A stretch of DNA of 64,000 nucleotides from DAOTXS01 sp034433515 (lineage in GTDB: Bacteria > Chloroflexota > Anaerolineae > UBA4142), in assembly GCA_034433515.1 (NCBI GenBank), contig DAOUAL010000085.1:5732-69731 (forward strand), read 5' to 3'. Position 1 is the stretch's first letter. Each line of letters starts with the position of its first letter. Under the pieces are notes generated by a model. It was not told the origin of the DNA and ran no database searches. It worked only from the letters and a program-made list of their open reading frames with translations. Position numbers and translations under genes: made by a program. Positions 8,688-17,721 of the stretch are shown piece by piece.

Positions 8688-11122
8688 TGCAGTGTAACCT
8701 CGACCGTGATGTGAGTGCGTCCATCGGTGGGCAGCGGCACCAGATTGCCCTCGATCGCTTTGCCTTCTACGACGAGGGACGCGTGATTGCCTTCTCCTAC
8801 TCGTTCAACGTCAATGGTGTACGTTACCCCGCGAAAGAGGCGGGTGGCGCGGAACCTTTTCCACAGGCGCGGAATCACCGGCGCAATCTGCAGACCATCG
8901 TACGTAGGGCGAATGCCTAGGATATACTGTGTGATGGCAATGTAATTCCACGCCGCTGTGCCGGTGAGCCAAGAATTTTTGGCTTCGCCAAAGGTGGGCG
9001 CATCGCGTCCGGCAATCATTTGGGCGTACACATACGGTTCGCACCGATGCACCTCGCTGATCGCTTCGCGCACGGAAGGATTGATGCGCGCGTAATAATC
9101 GTGTGCGCGGTCGCCGTTGCCCACCAACGTTTCGGCGATCATGATCCAAGGATTGGTATGGCAAAAAATGCCGGCATTCTCTTTATAGCCCGGCGGATAG
9201 GATGAAATTTCGCCCAAATGCAAATAATATCGCGAGAACGCCGGCTGTTGCAAAATGATTCCGTGCGGCGTCGCCAAATATTTTTCCACTGCCGCGAGCG
9301 CGCGTTGGGCATAGCCATTATCCAAGCCAATGCTTGCCATCACACACCACCCTTGCGTCTCGATAAAAATTTTTCCCTCCACGTTTTCGTGTGAGCCAAC
9401 CTTACGCCCCAGATCATCGTACGCACGCAAGAACCATTCGCCATCCCAGCCATGCTGTAAAATAGTCGCGCGCATTTTTTCTGCTGCTTGGCAATACCCC
9501 GCATCGTTTCCGGTGTATCGTTGGGCAATTTCTGCCATCTCTGTTGCTGCCACGACAAACAAGCCGGCGATCATCAATGATTCTGCAATCTTGCCATCCT
9601 TGTGGGTGGTGGTTTGAAACGATTCGCCCGGTGTGGCGGAGAAACAATTGAGATTGAGGCAATCGTTCCAATCTGCCCGTCCGATGAGTGGCAAACCATG
9701 CGGTCCCAAGCGATCCAACGTATATTGAATACTGCGTTGCAAATGATCGAACAAGGGCTGTTCCGTGCCGGGATGTTGATCGTAGGGCACCGGTTCGGCG
9801 AGGATGCTCCAATCCCCGGTCTCTTTGAGGTATGCGGCAACGCCCAGCACGAGCCACAAGGGATCATCGTTGAAATTCGAACCCATGTCATTATTGCCTT
9901 GTTTGGTGAGTGGTTGATATTGATGATAGGCACCGCCATTTTCCAGTTGCGTGGCAGCCAAATCGAGCAGACGTTCGCGGACGCGGGCAGGCACCATCTG
10001 CACACAACCCATCAAGTCTTGATTCGAGTCTCGAAAACCGATGCCGCGTCCGATACCGGCTTCAAACAACGATGCCGAGCGTGCTAGGTTGAACGTAACC
10101 ATACATTGGTACGCGTTCCAAATATTCACCATTCGATTGGTGTGGGCGTCCGGCGTTTCGATTTGCAAACGTGTCAGCCAATCGTTCCACGCGGCGCACA
10201 ACTCGGCGAAGGCGGCGTCCACGTTTTGCGGATTGAGATATTTTTCGATGATGGGCTTGACCGTGCGCTTGTTGATGATCTGGGAATGCGGCGGATCGAA
10301 TTTCTGGTCGGGCGGGTTTTCGTGATACCCCAACACAAAAATGATTTGGCGCGATTCGTTGGGTGCCAGTGTAACCCGAACATGATGTGAGCCAATGGGT
10401 TGCCAGCCATGCGCCATCGAATTGCACGATTCGCCGCGTTCCACCACAATGGGCTGATCCCAGCCACGGTACGCGCCCAGAAAATCGTCGCGTTGTGTGT
10501 CAAAGCCAGCCAGCGGCTCGGAGCAAGCAAAGTACGCAAAATGATTGCGGCGTTCGCGGTATTCGGTCTTGTGGTAGATGACGTCTTGATCCACTTCGAC
10601 TTCGCCTGTGTTCCAGTTGCGTTGAAAATTGGTCGCGTCGTCTTGCGCGTCCCACAAACAAAATTCGATGGCAGAGAAAATGGAGCATTGAGCAGGCGCA
10701 GAGCGTTGATTGGTCAAGGTGAGTTGCCAGATTTCCAAGTTTTCATCGAGCGGGACGAAATAGCGGATGGATGCGCGAATCTGTTGATAAGTTGAGGTGA
10801 TGATCGTGTACCCAAGTCCATGCCGACACGTGTACTCTGCGAGAGGCGAGCGCGTGGGTTGCCACGTCGGTGACCAAAATTGGTTGGTGTGGTTGTCGCG
10901 GAGATAGATGTAGCGTCCGCCTAAATCGATCGGGGCGTTGTTGTAGCGATAGCGAGTGAGCCGGCGCAAGCGCGCATCGCGGTAAAAGGAATATCCCCCT
11001 GCGGTGTTCGAAATCAATCCAAAATACTCGTGCGTGCCAAGATAGTTGATCCAGGGCAAGGGTGTGTTGGGTTGCGTAATGACATACTCGCGTTGTTTGT
11101 CGTCAAAGAATCCGTAACGCAT
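8684..11122 (-). CDS. GH94 glycoside phosphorylase (cellobiose phosphorylase-like)
   Basis: The 812-residue product matches GH94 enzymes, which split beta-glucosides with phosphate to give glucose 1-phosphate. The start MRYGFFDDKQREYVIT is the typical N-terminus of cellobiose phosphorylases, so I set the start at 11122, with AAAGGACC upstream, although the frame is open further. The general-acid aspartate lies in ADWNDCLN near residue 487, close to its place in characterised enzymes. The C-terminal domain ends normally. It sits between a GH lipoprotein and a DUF4380 gene. Cellobiose is favoured by the CebR-type operators; cellodextrin or other beta-glucobiose activity is possible. Confidence 0.9.
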   Translation of the reverse strand: MRYGFFDDKQREYVITQPNTPLPWINYLGTHEYFGLISNTAGGYSFYRDARLRRLTRYRYNNAPIDLGGRYIYLRDNHTNQFWSPTWQPTRSPLAEYTCRHGLGYTIITSTYQQIRASIRYFVPLDENLEIWQLTLTNQRSAPAQCSIFSAIEFCLWDAQDDATNFQRNWNTGEVEVDQDVIYHKTEYRERRNHFAYFACSEPLAGFDTQRDDFLGAYRGWDQPIVVERGESCNSMAHGWQPIGSHHVRVTLAPNESRQIIFVLGYHENPPDQKFDPPHSQIINKRTVKPIIEKYLNPQNVDAAFAELCAAWNDWLTRLQIETPDAHTNRMVNIWNAYQCMVTFNLARSASLFEAGIGRGIGFRDSNQDLMGCVQMVPARVRERLLDLAATQLENGGAYHQYQPLTKQGNNDMGSNFNDDPLWLVLGVAAYLKETGDWSILAEPVPYDQHPGTEQPLFDHLQRSIQYTLDRLGPHGLPLIGRADWNDCLNLNCFSATPGESFQTTTHKDGKIAESLMIAGLFVVAATEMAEIAQRYTGNDAGYCQAAEKMRATILQHGWDGEWFLRAYDDLGRKVGSHENVEGKIFIETQGWCVMASIGLDNGYAQRALAAVEKYLATPHGIILQQPAFSRYYLHLGEISSYPPGYKENAGIFCHTNPWIMIAETLVGNGDRAHDYYARINPSVREAISEVHRCEPYVYAQMIAGRDAPTFGEAKNSWLTGTAAWNYIAITQYILGIRPTYDGLQIAPVIPRLWKRFRATRLFRGVTYTIDVERVGEGNHASLVVEGKAIEGNLVPLPTDGRTHITVEVTLQ

Positions 11123-11145
11123 AAAGGTCCTTTGAAACGCAAACT

Positions 11146-12477
11146 CTATTTCCCAGGCATCGTCAAAAGGGTCACCGAAGTTGGTGGCATAGTATATGAG
11201 AATTGAGAAGGAATGTCTATGGGTGATTCTTCCGTCGCGTTGTGTGTTGGATCGAATAGGCGCACGGTGGCGCGCCCAATCGGTGTCCAATGATCGAGAG
11301 TGAGTGGGCGGGTTTGGACTTGATCACTCAGGTTGATGAGCATCAAGGTCAATGCCTCGCCTTGGCGCGCCGCGTAAATCGAAATCGGCGGATCGTCCGA
11401 GGAGGCATAGACGAGTTCGTTGCCCAAGCGTTTCCACATTTGGTACGTATAGTACGCTGGGCGCACCGTGTCGCGCGCGAGCAAACCATAGCCGCCGATA
11501 TTTGAATTGCTTTGCAAACTAAACGGTGCGACGATGTCTACGCGTGCACGAATCAAACGTCCCAGCACATCGGCGAGCCACAGCGCATTGTTGAACGTAT
11601 CCATCCCCGTTTCGCTTCCCATCGTGCCCGACCAACTCGAATTGAATTCGGTGATGGCAATGGGCAGATCGCGTTTAGCGTGCTCGCGCACGACGGCGCG
11701 TAAATTGGTGGCGATAGAATCCCAGCGTGCGGCATCGGCAAAGAGTTCAGCCCGCGTGGGCCGGACACCCATTTGCGTGGGAAATGGATAGCGATGCACG
11801 GCAACCACATCTACCAGATCACCGTTCGCTTTTAGAAATTCACGCAGCCAATCGCGCCCGGCAGAATCTTTGGGGTCAATGTTTGGTTCGCCGGTGAATT
11901 GATGGATGTCGGGTCCGACGAGCAGAATCGAGGGATCAGCCGCTTTCATGGCTTGCGCAAACGTGCGCCACTCGACGTTGTATTTTTCTGTATCGTAATC
12001 TTTATAGAGCGAAGGTTCGTTACCGATGCTCCAGTATTTGATGCGATAATTTTGTGCGCGTGCATAATGGATGAGCGCCACGGATTTTTCGGGTGTGCCG
12101 CCGCGCAAGCGTACACTGACGAGCGGCTCGGCATTGATTTGGCGTGCCTGTGCAATGAATAAATCGAATTGCCATGGCTCGATGTCATTTTCATCGCCCC
12201 GGTTCCCGCCGGGAAATCGAATCAGCGTGATACCCGAAGCGAGAAATTCCTTTTGCACATCTTCGGTGATGATTGCCCAAGGTCCGTGATTCGTCCCGAG
12301 CACAAATCGGCTGATGGTGCCTAGGTTGCGTGTTGTATCAACATACAAGCCCACCGGTCTCGGCGTAGCGGTTGGTGCCAAGCGCGTGGAGGTGGGACTC
12401 GCCGCATTTTGCGGCGCCACGCAAGCGGCGAGTCCCGATATAAGGAGAAGTGGTTCAAGCGGTATGCATCGTTTCAT
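11146..12477 (-). CDS. Clan GH-A-like glycoside hydrolase lipoprotein
   Basis: The 443-residue product starts with a short signal and a lipobox LAAC (Cys19), then a Thr/Pro-rich spacer, so it should be anchored outside the membrane. The TIM-barrel-like part has the pair expected for retaining clan A hydrolases: Glu154 in YWSIGNEPSLY and Glu277 in IAITEFNSSW. The family (GH39/44/51-like) is not clear. The ATG at 12477 is chosen for the lipobox, but no Shine-Dalgarno is visible; the frame is open to a TTG at 12567. It may trim oligosaccharides before uptake by the ABC transporter encoded just upstream. Confidence 0.75.
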   Translation of the reverse strand: MKRCIPLEPLLLISGLAACVAPQNAASPTSTRLAPTATPRPVGLYVDTTRNLGTISRFVLGTNHGPWAIITEDVQKEFLASGITLIRFPGGNRGDENDIEPWQFDLFIAQARQINAEPLVSVRLRGGTPEKSVALIHYARAQNYRIKYWSIGNEPSLYKDYDTEKYNVEWRTFAQAMKAADPSILLVGPDIHQFTGEPNIDPKDSAGRDWLREFLKANGDLVDVVAVHRYPFPTQMGVRPTRAELFADAARWDSIATNLRAVVREHAKRDLPIAITEFNSSWSGTMGSETGMDTFNNALWLADVLGRLIRARVDIVAPFSLQSNSNIGGYGLLARDTVRPAYYTYQMWKRLGNELVYASSDDPPISIYAARQGEALTLMLINLSDQVQTRPLTLDHWTPIGRATVRLFDPTHNATEESPIDIPSQFSYTMPPTSVTLLTMPGK

Positions 12478-12494
12478 CGTGATTTTGCAAAACA

Positions 12495-12518
12495 CATCCG
12501 AGTCGCAAGACTCGGATG
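12495..12518 (-). promoter_or_regulatory. Perfect hairpin in the operon spacer
   Basis: CATCCGAGTC and GACTCGGATG form a 10-bp perfect stem with a GCAA loop. It lies between the permease stop and the GH lipoprotein start. Only a TGTTTTG tract follows, so it may be an mRNA-stabilising or partial attenuating hairpin. It leaves 17 nt before the start codon. Confidence 0.6.
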
Positions 12519-12568
12519 CCCGTCGAGGTGTGTTCCCTTCATGAAACCCAGGTGTGTCCAAACCCAAA

Positions 12569-13621
12569 CTATTTTTCCACGCCGGTAATCACCACGCCGC
12601 GCATAAACTGGCGTTGTGCGAAAAAGAACATCAACGCGGGCAGAACGAGCGTCAATGCCGCGGTCGCCGCGGCGCGTCCCGGGTAGATGGTGTAGGTCTG
12701 CACAAAGCGAGCAATGCCGACCGAGACCGGGAACAACTCGTCTTGGCCTGCCAAATAGACCAGCGGTTCAAAGTATTGATTCCAGCGATAGAAAAAGTGA
12801 AAGAGCGTTACGGCAGTGATCGCCGGGATGGCTTGAGGGACAATGACCGAGACAAGGATGCGCAGCGGGCTGGCACCATCAATCATTGCGGCTTCGTCCA
12901 TCTCGCGTGGAATGGTCATCAGGTACTGCCGTAGCAAAAAGACATCGTAGGCATTGGCAAAGAAGGCGGGTACAATCAAGGGAAGCCATGTGCCCGTCCA
13001 CCCCAGTTTGTTGAAAAAGATGTACATCGGGATGATGGTGGCTTGAGGCGGCAGCATAATTGTTGCCATGAGGATAAGGAACATGAAATTCTTGCCGGGA
13101 ATCCGGAACCGTGCGAAACCGTACGCGACCAGAATGCAGGAAGCCAAGTCTCCAATCGTACTCAGGATCGCAATCGTCAGAGTATTGCGGAAGAGCAAAG
13201 TAAAGTTGACTTCATTCCATGCTTTAATGAAATTTTCGAGGGTGGGTGAAAACTCGTAGACCGGATTCCAAGTGCGCCACCGTCCTTGGATATTAAAGAT
13301 GCCTGCTTCCGGATTTGCCGGATCGAGCACATCGCTGTCTTCACGATAGGGATGAATCAGAACTAAGCGTTTGATACCTTGTTCGGTGGGAACATCGTAC
13401 AAAGGATAGTCCGTGCCTTGATAGTTGTACGTAACTGCCCGGGCGGGCCACAGCGGCGCGTTCTGTGCCGAAAGTTGCGCATCGAGTTTGAAAGCGGTGG
13501 CAAGCATGTAACCCAACGGCATCAGGAATAAGAGCATCGTTGCCAGCCCCAAACCGGTCACGCCTATGGTTGCGCCGAGTTCGCGCAGAAAACGACGGGG
13601 ACGAAATGAGAATTGTGTCAT
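12569..13621 (-). CDS. Carbohydrate ABC transporter permease, MalG type
   Basis: This 350-residue inner-membrane protein is one half of the sugar channel. The ATPase-coupling EAA loop reads EAAMIDGASPLRILVSVIVP. About six hydrophobic helices are visible. Between the first and second helix there is an unusually long hydrophilic stretch (roughly residues 45-125) that would face outside. The gene follows the MalF-type permease by 16 nt. No ATPase gene is in the operon, so a shared MsiK/MalK-like ATPase elsewhere is expected, as known for cellobiose transporters in actinomycetes. Confidence 0.92.
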   Translation of the reverse strand: MTQFSFRPRRFLRELGATIGVTGLGLATMLLFLMPLGYMLATAFKLDAQLSAQNAPLWPARAVTYNYQGTDYPLYDVPTEQGIKRLVLIHPYREDSDVLDPANPEAGIFNIQGRWRTWNPVYEFSPTLENFIKAWNEVNFTLLFRNTLTIAILSTIGDLASCILVAYGFARFRIPGKNFMFLILMATIMLPPQATIIPMYIFFNKLGWTGTWLPLIVPAFFANAYDVFLLRQYLMTIPREMDEAAMIDGASPLRILVSVIVPQAIPAITAVTLFHFFYRWNQYFEPLVYLAGQDELFPVSVGIARFVQTYTIYPGRAAATAALTLVLPALMFFFAQRQFMRGVVITGVEK

Positions 13622-13637
13622 AGTTCCTCACCCAAGC

Positions 13638-14597
13638 TCAATCGGCGCCGGCGTAGTACACCAGGCGTTGCACAAAAAAGAACAACAATCCCGTTGCGAT
13701 CATCGTAACGACAAAGATCAACAGGGCCAATACCGAGGCATACCCCATCTCGCTAAACGAGAACGCTTCGCGATAAAAATGGAGTGGAAAGAAAAGTAAC
13801 GATCGTTGGGGATCGCCATTCAATCCGCCAATCAACATAGCGGGCACAAAGTATTGGAATGCGCCAATCACTCCCAGCGTAACATTGTAAAAGATCACGG
13901 GGGAAATCATCGGAACGGTGATGTTGAAAAATTTGGTGATGGCGTTTGCGCCATCCACCGTTGCCGCTTCATACAGCTCGGTGGGCACGCCTTGGAGTGC
14001 GGCAAGCAAAATCAACATGGCATTGCCCACGCCCCAGACGCCCAAGAGATTGAGCGCGGGCACTGCCCAGAACGGATCGCTGAACCAGCGAGGCGGGTCT
14101 TCAATGCCGATGGCTTTGAGGGATAGATTGATCCAGCCGGATTGTGCGTTCAGCACGCCGCCAAAAATGATTGTCCCCGCGACGATTGGGATAACGGTGG
14201 GCATGAAAAAGAGGGTGCGGAAAAGATTTGAAGCGATGAGATAACGCGAATTGACCAACACCGCAAAATAGAGGGGAACAATGAGACCCAGCGGAATGCC
14301 GATGAGTGCAAATTTGAGTGTGACTCCCATCGCCGGGACAGCGTAGAGATCGCTGAACAAGCGCGCATAATTATCCAAGCCCACAAAGTTGAAATTGCCC
14401 GGCGCAAATTCTTTGGTCCCGGTATAATCGGTGAACGATAGAAAGATGGTCATCAGGATGGGCAACAATTGAAAGCCAAAAAAACCGATGATCCAAGGAG
14501 TGAGGAATAGAAATCCCCAGATCACTTCACGCCGGCGAATCGCCGAAGTGCGAACCTGACGCCACCGAAAAGGAATCGCGATGACTTTGTCTAACAT
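13638..14597 (-). CDS. Carbohydrate ABC transporter permease, MalF type
   Basis: The 319-residue membrane protein pairs with the MalG-type permease. The EAA loop is YEAATVDGANAITKFFNITVP without its last residue counted as conserved. I start at the ATG at 14597 because GGGGGCAGG precedes it; the open frame upstream adds only a hydrophilic stretch. Helices start with WGFLFLTPWIIGFFGF. It follows the binding-protein gene by 72 nt. Substrate specificity comes from the binding protein, probably cello-oligosaccharides. Confidence 0.92.
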   Translation of the reverse strand: MLDKVIAIPFRWRQVRTSAIRRREVIWGFLFLTPWIIGFFGFQLLPILMTIFLSFTDYTGTKEFAPGNFNFVGLDNYARLFSDLYAVPAMGVTLKFALIGIPLGLIVPLYFAVLVNSRYLIASNLFRTLFFMPTVIPIVAGTIIFGGVLNAQSGWINLSLKAIGIEDPPRWFSDPFWAVPALNLLGVWGVGNAMLILLAALQGVPTELYEAATVDGANAITKFFNITVPMISPVIFYNVTLGVIGAFQYFVPAMLIGGLNGDPQRSLLFFPLHFYREAFSFSEMGYASVLALLIFVVTMIATGLLFFFVQRLVYYAGAD

Positions 14598-14669
14598 TAG
14601 CCTGCCCCCAATGCCTCCTTGCGCCGCCGAAGTTTTCGTACGGTGCAAGGAGGTCAAGCCCAACGCCTC

Positions 14670-16151
14670 CTAGGGCGCTGCCTTGAAGACGGCGTCCAAG
14701 TCTTTACGCAGTTTCTCGATTTCTTCATCCATGTTCAGATTGGGAGTTTGATCCATCTTGGTGCGGAACGCCGTGAACAAGTCGTTGGCTTTGATCATGT
14801 TGGGGAGCCACGCTTCGTGGTTCGGCAGATCGGGATACTTGAGCATTTCTTCTGCCACGCTCCAGTTAATCTTGTTCGGTGCGGCTTTCTTATCTAGCGC
14901 GGCGAAGAACGCCGGCCGATCTTTCGGATCGGCGGGCATACCACCGTAAAACTCCATCAAGCCTGTGTCGGTAACCATCTTGGTCAGCACTTTGAAGGCA
15001 ACCTTTTGATTCTTGCTGGCTTTCATAATGGCAAAGGTATCGCCGTGCAGTTTAGCCGTCACTTTGCCATTGATCATCGGCAAGACCGCAATGTCCCACT
15101 TGGTCTTGCTCAGATCAAAACAGCAGGTGTACCACGTATGACACCACCACATGGCCACGTTGCCCGACGAACCGGGGTTGCCTTTGGCGAGCAAGTCGCT
15201 GTTTTGATAGTCGGCGTTCGGCATAAAATAGTTCTTCCAGACGCCGTCATAGTACCATTTCCACGACTGCTTCCAGTGCTCTGGAATGACCGCCGTCTTG
15301 GGATCTTTGGGATCGTACGGCAAGCCACCGCCAAAGAACACAGCCACACCGCGCGCATCGGTCCATTGCTCAAAGAAACCAAATTGCTTGATGTTCTTGG
15401 GATCGAACTTGGTACTCGTGGCATCGTTACCGTTCTTGTCCACCGTGAGTTTCCGAGCCAGTTCGGTGAATGTATCCAGATTCCAATCCTTGCCCTGATA
15501 TTTTTCGCCGACCTTTTGCGGTGGATAAGGCAATTTGGCTTCATCAAACAGGGCTTTGTTGTAGTAGATCATCGAAGGGAACAAGGCAAACGGGATACCA
15601 ACGAGCACGCCTTCATCCTTGGTGAACTCGAGCAAAGCAGGATCGTACTTGGCGAGATCAAAGCCAGCTTCTTTGGCAAGCGGTTCGATGTCCGCCCAGG
15701 CACCTTGGAAACTGGCGCGGCCCATCTTGCCCACCGGTCCCACAATGTCCGGTGCATTGCCAGCCGCGATCATCGCCTTGAGCGCGTCATACGAGTTGGT
15801 GCCCGTGTTATAAACAACGGTCAAGACGACGCATGCTTCGGTCTGTGATTTGTTGAATTTTTCAGCCCACGCCTTTTCGACCGGGATCTGATCCGGTTGC
15901 GATCCGGTGCCCAGCCCGATGTACCAAACGATCTTGGTTGAGCCGGGAGCGCATCCTTCCGTGCTGGTTACCACCGTAGGCGGAATGGTGGGGGTTGGAA
16001 CAGCGGTAGGGGCTTTGGTGGCAGTAGGTGCCGGCGGCTGGGGGGGCGCTGCAGCAGGCGGTTGCGTAGGTGCCGGCGTTGGCGTTGCGCAGCCCGCGAT
16101 GATCAAAACCATCACCACAACGAGCGTGCCCAGAGAAAACAACTTGCGCAT
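14670..16151 (-). CDS. Extracellular sugar-binding lipoprotein of the ABC transporter
   Basis: The product is 493 residues: a signal peptide with lipobox IAGC (Cys21), a Pro/Ala/Thr-rich tether to about residue 65, then a family-1 solute-binding domain. I set the start at 16151 on the basis of GGAGAAG upstream and the signal peptide. It captures sugar outside the cell and delivers it to the two permeases that follow. It lies directly after the LacI-type regulator gene in the same direction, so its expression probably depends on the operators before that regulator. Confidence 0.92.
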   Translation of the reverse strand: MRKLFSLGTLVVVMVLIIAGCATPTPAPTQPPAAAPPQPPAPTATKAPTAVPTPTIPPTVVTSTEGCAPGSTKIVWYIGLGTGSQPDQIPVEKAWAEKFNKSQTEACVVLTVVYNTGTNSYDALKAMIAAGNAPDIVGPVGKMGRASFQGAWADIEPLAKEAGFDLAKYDPALLEFTKDEGVLVGIPFALFPSMIYYNKALFDEAKLPYPPQKVGEKYQGKDWNLDTFTELARKLTVDKNGNDATSTKFDPKNIKQFGFFEQWTDARGVAVFFGGGLPYDPKDPKTAVIPEHWKQSWKWYYDGVWKNYFMPNADYQNSDLLAKGNPGSSGNVAMWWCHTWYTCCFDLSKTKWDIAVLPMINGKVTAKLHGDTFAIMKASKNQKVAFKVLTKMVTDTGLMEFYGGMPADPKDRPAFFAALDKKAAPNKINWSVAEEMLKYPDLPNHEAWLPNMIKANDLFTAFRTKMDQTPNLNMDEEIEKLRKDLDAVFKAAP

Positions 16152-16243
16152 GGTAATCTTCTCCTCTCTCAGAAATCCAAAGATTGTTAAACCATCAAAC
16201 GGAGACCGGTAGACGTTTTTGAGTTTGACCACCTCCTCCAGAA

Positions 16244-16267
16244 TCCCATGGCAGAGCGTTGCCAGGG
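16244..16267 (-). promoter_or_regulatory. Intercistronic hairpin
   Basis: CCCTGGCA and TGCCATGGG can pair with one bulge around ACGCTC, between the regulator stop and the binding-protein gene. No T-run follows. It may protect the highly expressed binding-protein message, as is common in sugar ABC operons. Confidence 0.4.
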
Positions 16268-16277
16268 AAGAATCACA

Positions 16278-17285
16278 TTACACTTTCAAGTCGGTTGATG
16301 CGCGAACGATCAACTGGGTAGGCAAGATAATATGACGCGGTTGCGCTGATGGGTTGGCAATCAGTTCAATCAACGTTTCCGCCGCGGTGAACCCGGCTTG
16401 ATAAGTGGGTTGATGCACCGTGGTCAGTGGCGGATCGGTGCGTTCGGCAAATGGCATATCGTCATAACCTGCCAGCGCAATATCTTGCGGCACTCGCAAG
16501 CCCGCCGTGCGAATCGCGCGGAGTGCGCCCAGCGCCATCGCATCGCTGGCAACGAACACGGCGTCCGGTTTCAACGGAATCAGTTCTTGCATCCGGGCAT
16601 AGCCGCCATTTTCGGAAAAATCGCCTACCACGATTAGGTTGGGATCTATCGCCATCCCAGCATCGTGCAGCGCTCGTTTATAGCCCTCCAAACGATCTAT
16701 CCCGGCGATCATATTGAGAGGACCGGTGATCGTCGCAATCCGCCGATACCCTCTCGCGATGAGATACGCCACCAATTCGCGTGCACTGTTGATATTGTCA
16801 ACATCCACGTAACTCACGCGCGGATTGGTGGGGTGTCGTCCGACCAAAATAAACGGCAGATCGCTTTCGATGAGAGATAACGTCAACGAATCGTCCACCA
16901 GCATCGAAGCCATGATCACGCCGTCGAGCAAACTATTGTGAAGAATTTGGGAGATCATGCGGCGTTCATATTCCGGCTCCGCCAACCAGAGCATCACCGA
17001 ATGATCGTGGGCATTACAGGCGGAAGTAATCCCTTGAATCAAAATGGGAAAGTAGGGATCGCTAAAGAGGCCCGTAACACGTTCGGGGATAACGAGACCT
17101 AGGATGCGGGTGCGTCCGGCAGCGAGGGAGCGAGCGGCGAGGTTGGGGTGATAATTGAGTCGCTGGACGACTGTGAGGACACGCTGGCGCGTTTCATCGC
17201 TGACACGCGGATCGTTATTGATCACGCGCGACACCGTCGAGCGAGATACTTTGGCGCGCTTGGCAATCTCTTCCAGGGTTGCCAC
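16278..17285 (-). CDS. LacI-family repressor, CebR-like
   Basis: The product (335 residues) has an N-terminal helix-turn-helix TLEEIAKRAKVSRSTVSRVI and hinge LAARSLAAGRT, then a periplasmic-binding-protein-like effector domain. The GTG at 17285 is chosen since GGAGG precedes it by five bases; the open frame extends to 17348 through the operator. Two copies of TGGGAGCGCTCCCA lie upstream. This is the published binding site of the Streptomyces cellobiose repressor CebR, and the operon encodes cellobiose enzymes. Autoregulation with cellobiose or another cello-oligosaccharide as inducer is inferred. Confidence 0.9.
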   Translation of the reverse strand: MATLEEIAKRAKVSRSTVSRVINNDPRVSDETRQRVLTVVQRLNYHPNLAARSLAAGRTRILGLVIPERVTGLFSDPYFPILIQGITSACNAHDHSVMLWLAEPEYERRMISQILHNSLLDGVIMASMLVDDSLTLSLIESDLPFILVGRHPTNPRVSYVDVDNINSARELVAYLIARGYRRIATITGPLNMIAGIDRLEGYKRALHDAGMAIDPNLIVVGDFSENGGYARMQELIPLKPDAVFVASDAMALGALRAIRTAGLRVPQDIALAGYDDMPFAERTDPPLTTVHQPTYQAGFTAAETLIELIANPSAQPRHIILPTQLIVRASTDLKV

Positions 17286-17320
17286 TGCCACCTCCGTCCC
17301 GGGCGTTTCGAATACTTTTG

Positions 17321-17334
17321 TGGGAGCGCTCCCA
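17321..17334. promoter_or_regulatory. CebR-type operator, proximal copy
   Basis: Perfect 14-bp palindrome TGGGAGCGCTCCCA, 36 bases upstream of the chosen repressor start, flanked by TTTTG and ATA as in the distal copy. It lies inside the transcribed leader and could act as a roadblock or looping partner. Confidence 0.88.
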
Positions 17335-17382
17335 TATAATTGCGCCATTTACGGATGAAAAAGGTCTCTTGGGGAGTTTTTG

Positions 17383-17396
17383 TGGGAGCGCTCCCA
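17383..17396. promoter_or_regulatory. CebR-type operator, distal copy overlapping the -10 box
   Basis: A second perfect TGGGAGCGCTCCCA lies 62 bp from the first (start to start). It shares one base with the TATAAT box on the minus strand, so repressor binding would directly exclude RNA polymerase. Confidence 0.9.
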
Positions 17397-17424
17397 TTAT
17401 ACGATGAAATAGTGCGCTTGTCAA
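17396..17424 (-). promoter_or_regulatory. Consensus sigma-70-type promoter of the cello-oligosaccharide operon
   Basis: On the minus strand TTGACA (17424-17419) and TATAAT (17401-17396) are separated by exactly 17 bp, a full consensus match. It drives the repressor gene and probably the whole operon to 6514. Confidence 0.9.
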
Positions 17425-17490
17425 GACCTTTTTTGGGCCACACAACTCTCCGTTTTAGGTTGATGGACATCGCCAAAAAGAAGGTAACTA

Positions 17491-17570
17491 CTCACCGCAG
17501 AGGCGCAGAGAACGCCGAGTTTCATTTTGTTTTTTTCTCCGCGCCCTCGGCGTCTCTGCGGTAATTTGAG
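17491..17570. repeat. Imperfect inverted repeat of the ACCGCAGAG type
   Basis: CACCGCAGAGGCGCAGAG near 17493 faces CTCGGCGTCTCTGCGGT near 17546 across a T-rich centre. Similar short CACCAGAG/CACAGAG pieces occur at 31105 and 38559. The rest of the 17425-17669 gap shows nothing else clear. Confidence 0.6.
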
Positions 17571-17669
17571 AAGGGCTGAGCAGTTACAAAAGAAGGCAGT
17601 TCACACTAGAAAACTGGGGAAAGGTGTCGCGCTGGTCATGGAAAAGTTCAAATGCGATTGCCCTACCCG

Positions 17670-17698
17670 TTGTTTGGGTTTCCGAAAAATGCTATAAT
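17670..17698 (+). promoter_or_regulatory. Promoter of the LysM/M23 gene
   Basis: TTGTTT and TATAAT are spaced by 17 bp, followed by AAAGGAG and the ATG at 17722. The -10 is perfect and the -35 is weak. Confidence 0.65.
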
Positions 17699-17721
17699 GT
17701 GATCTGCGAAAGGAGAACGGC

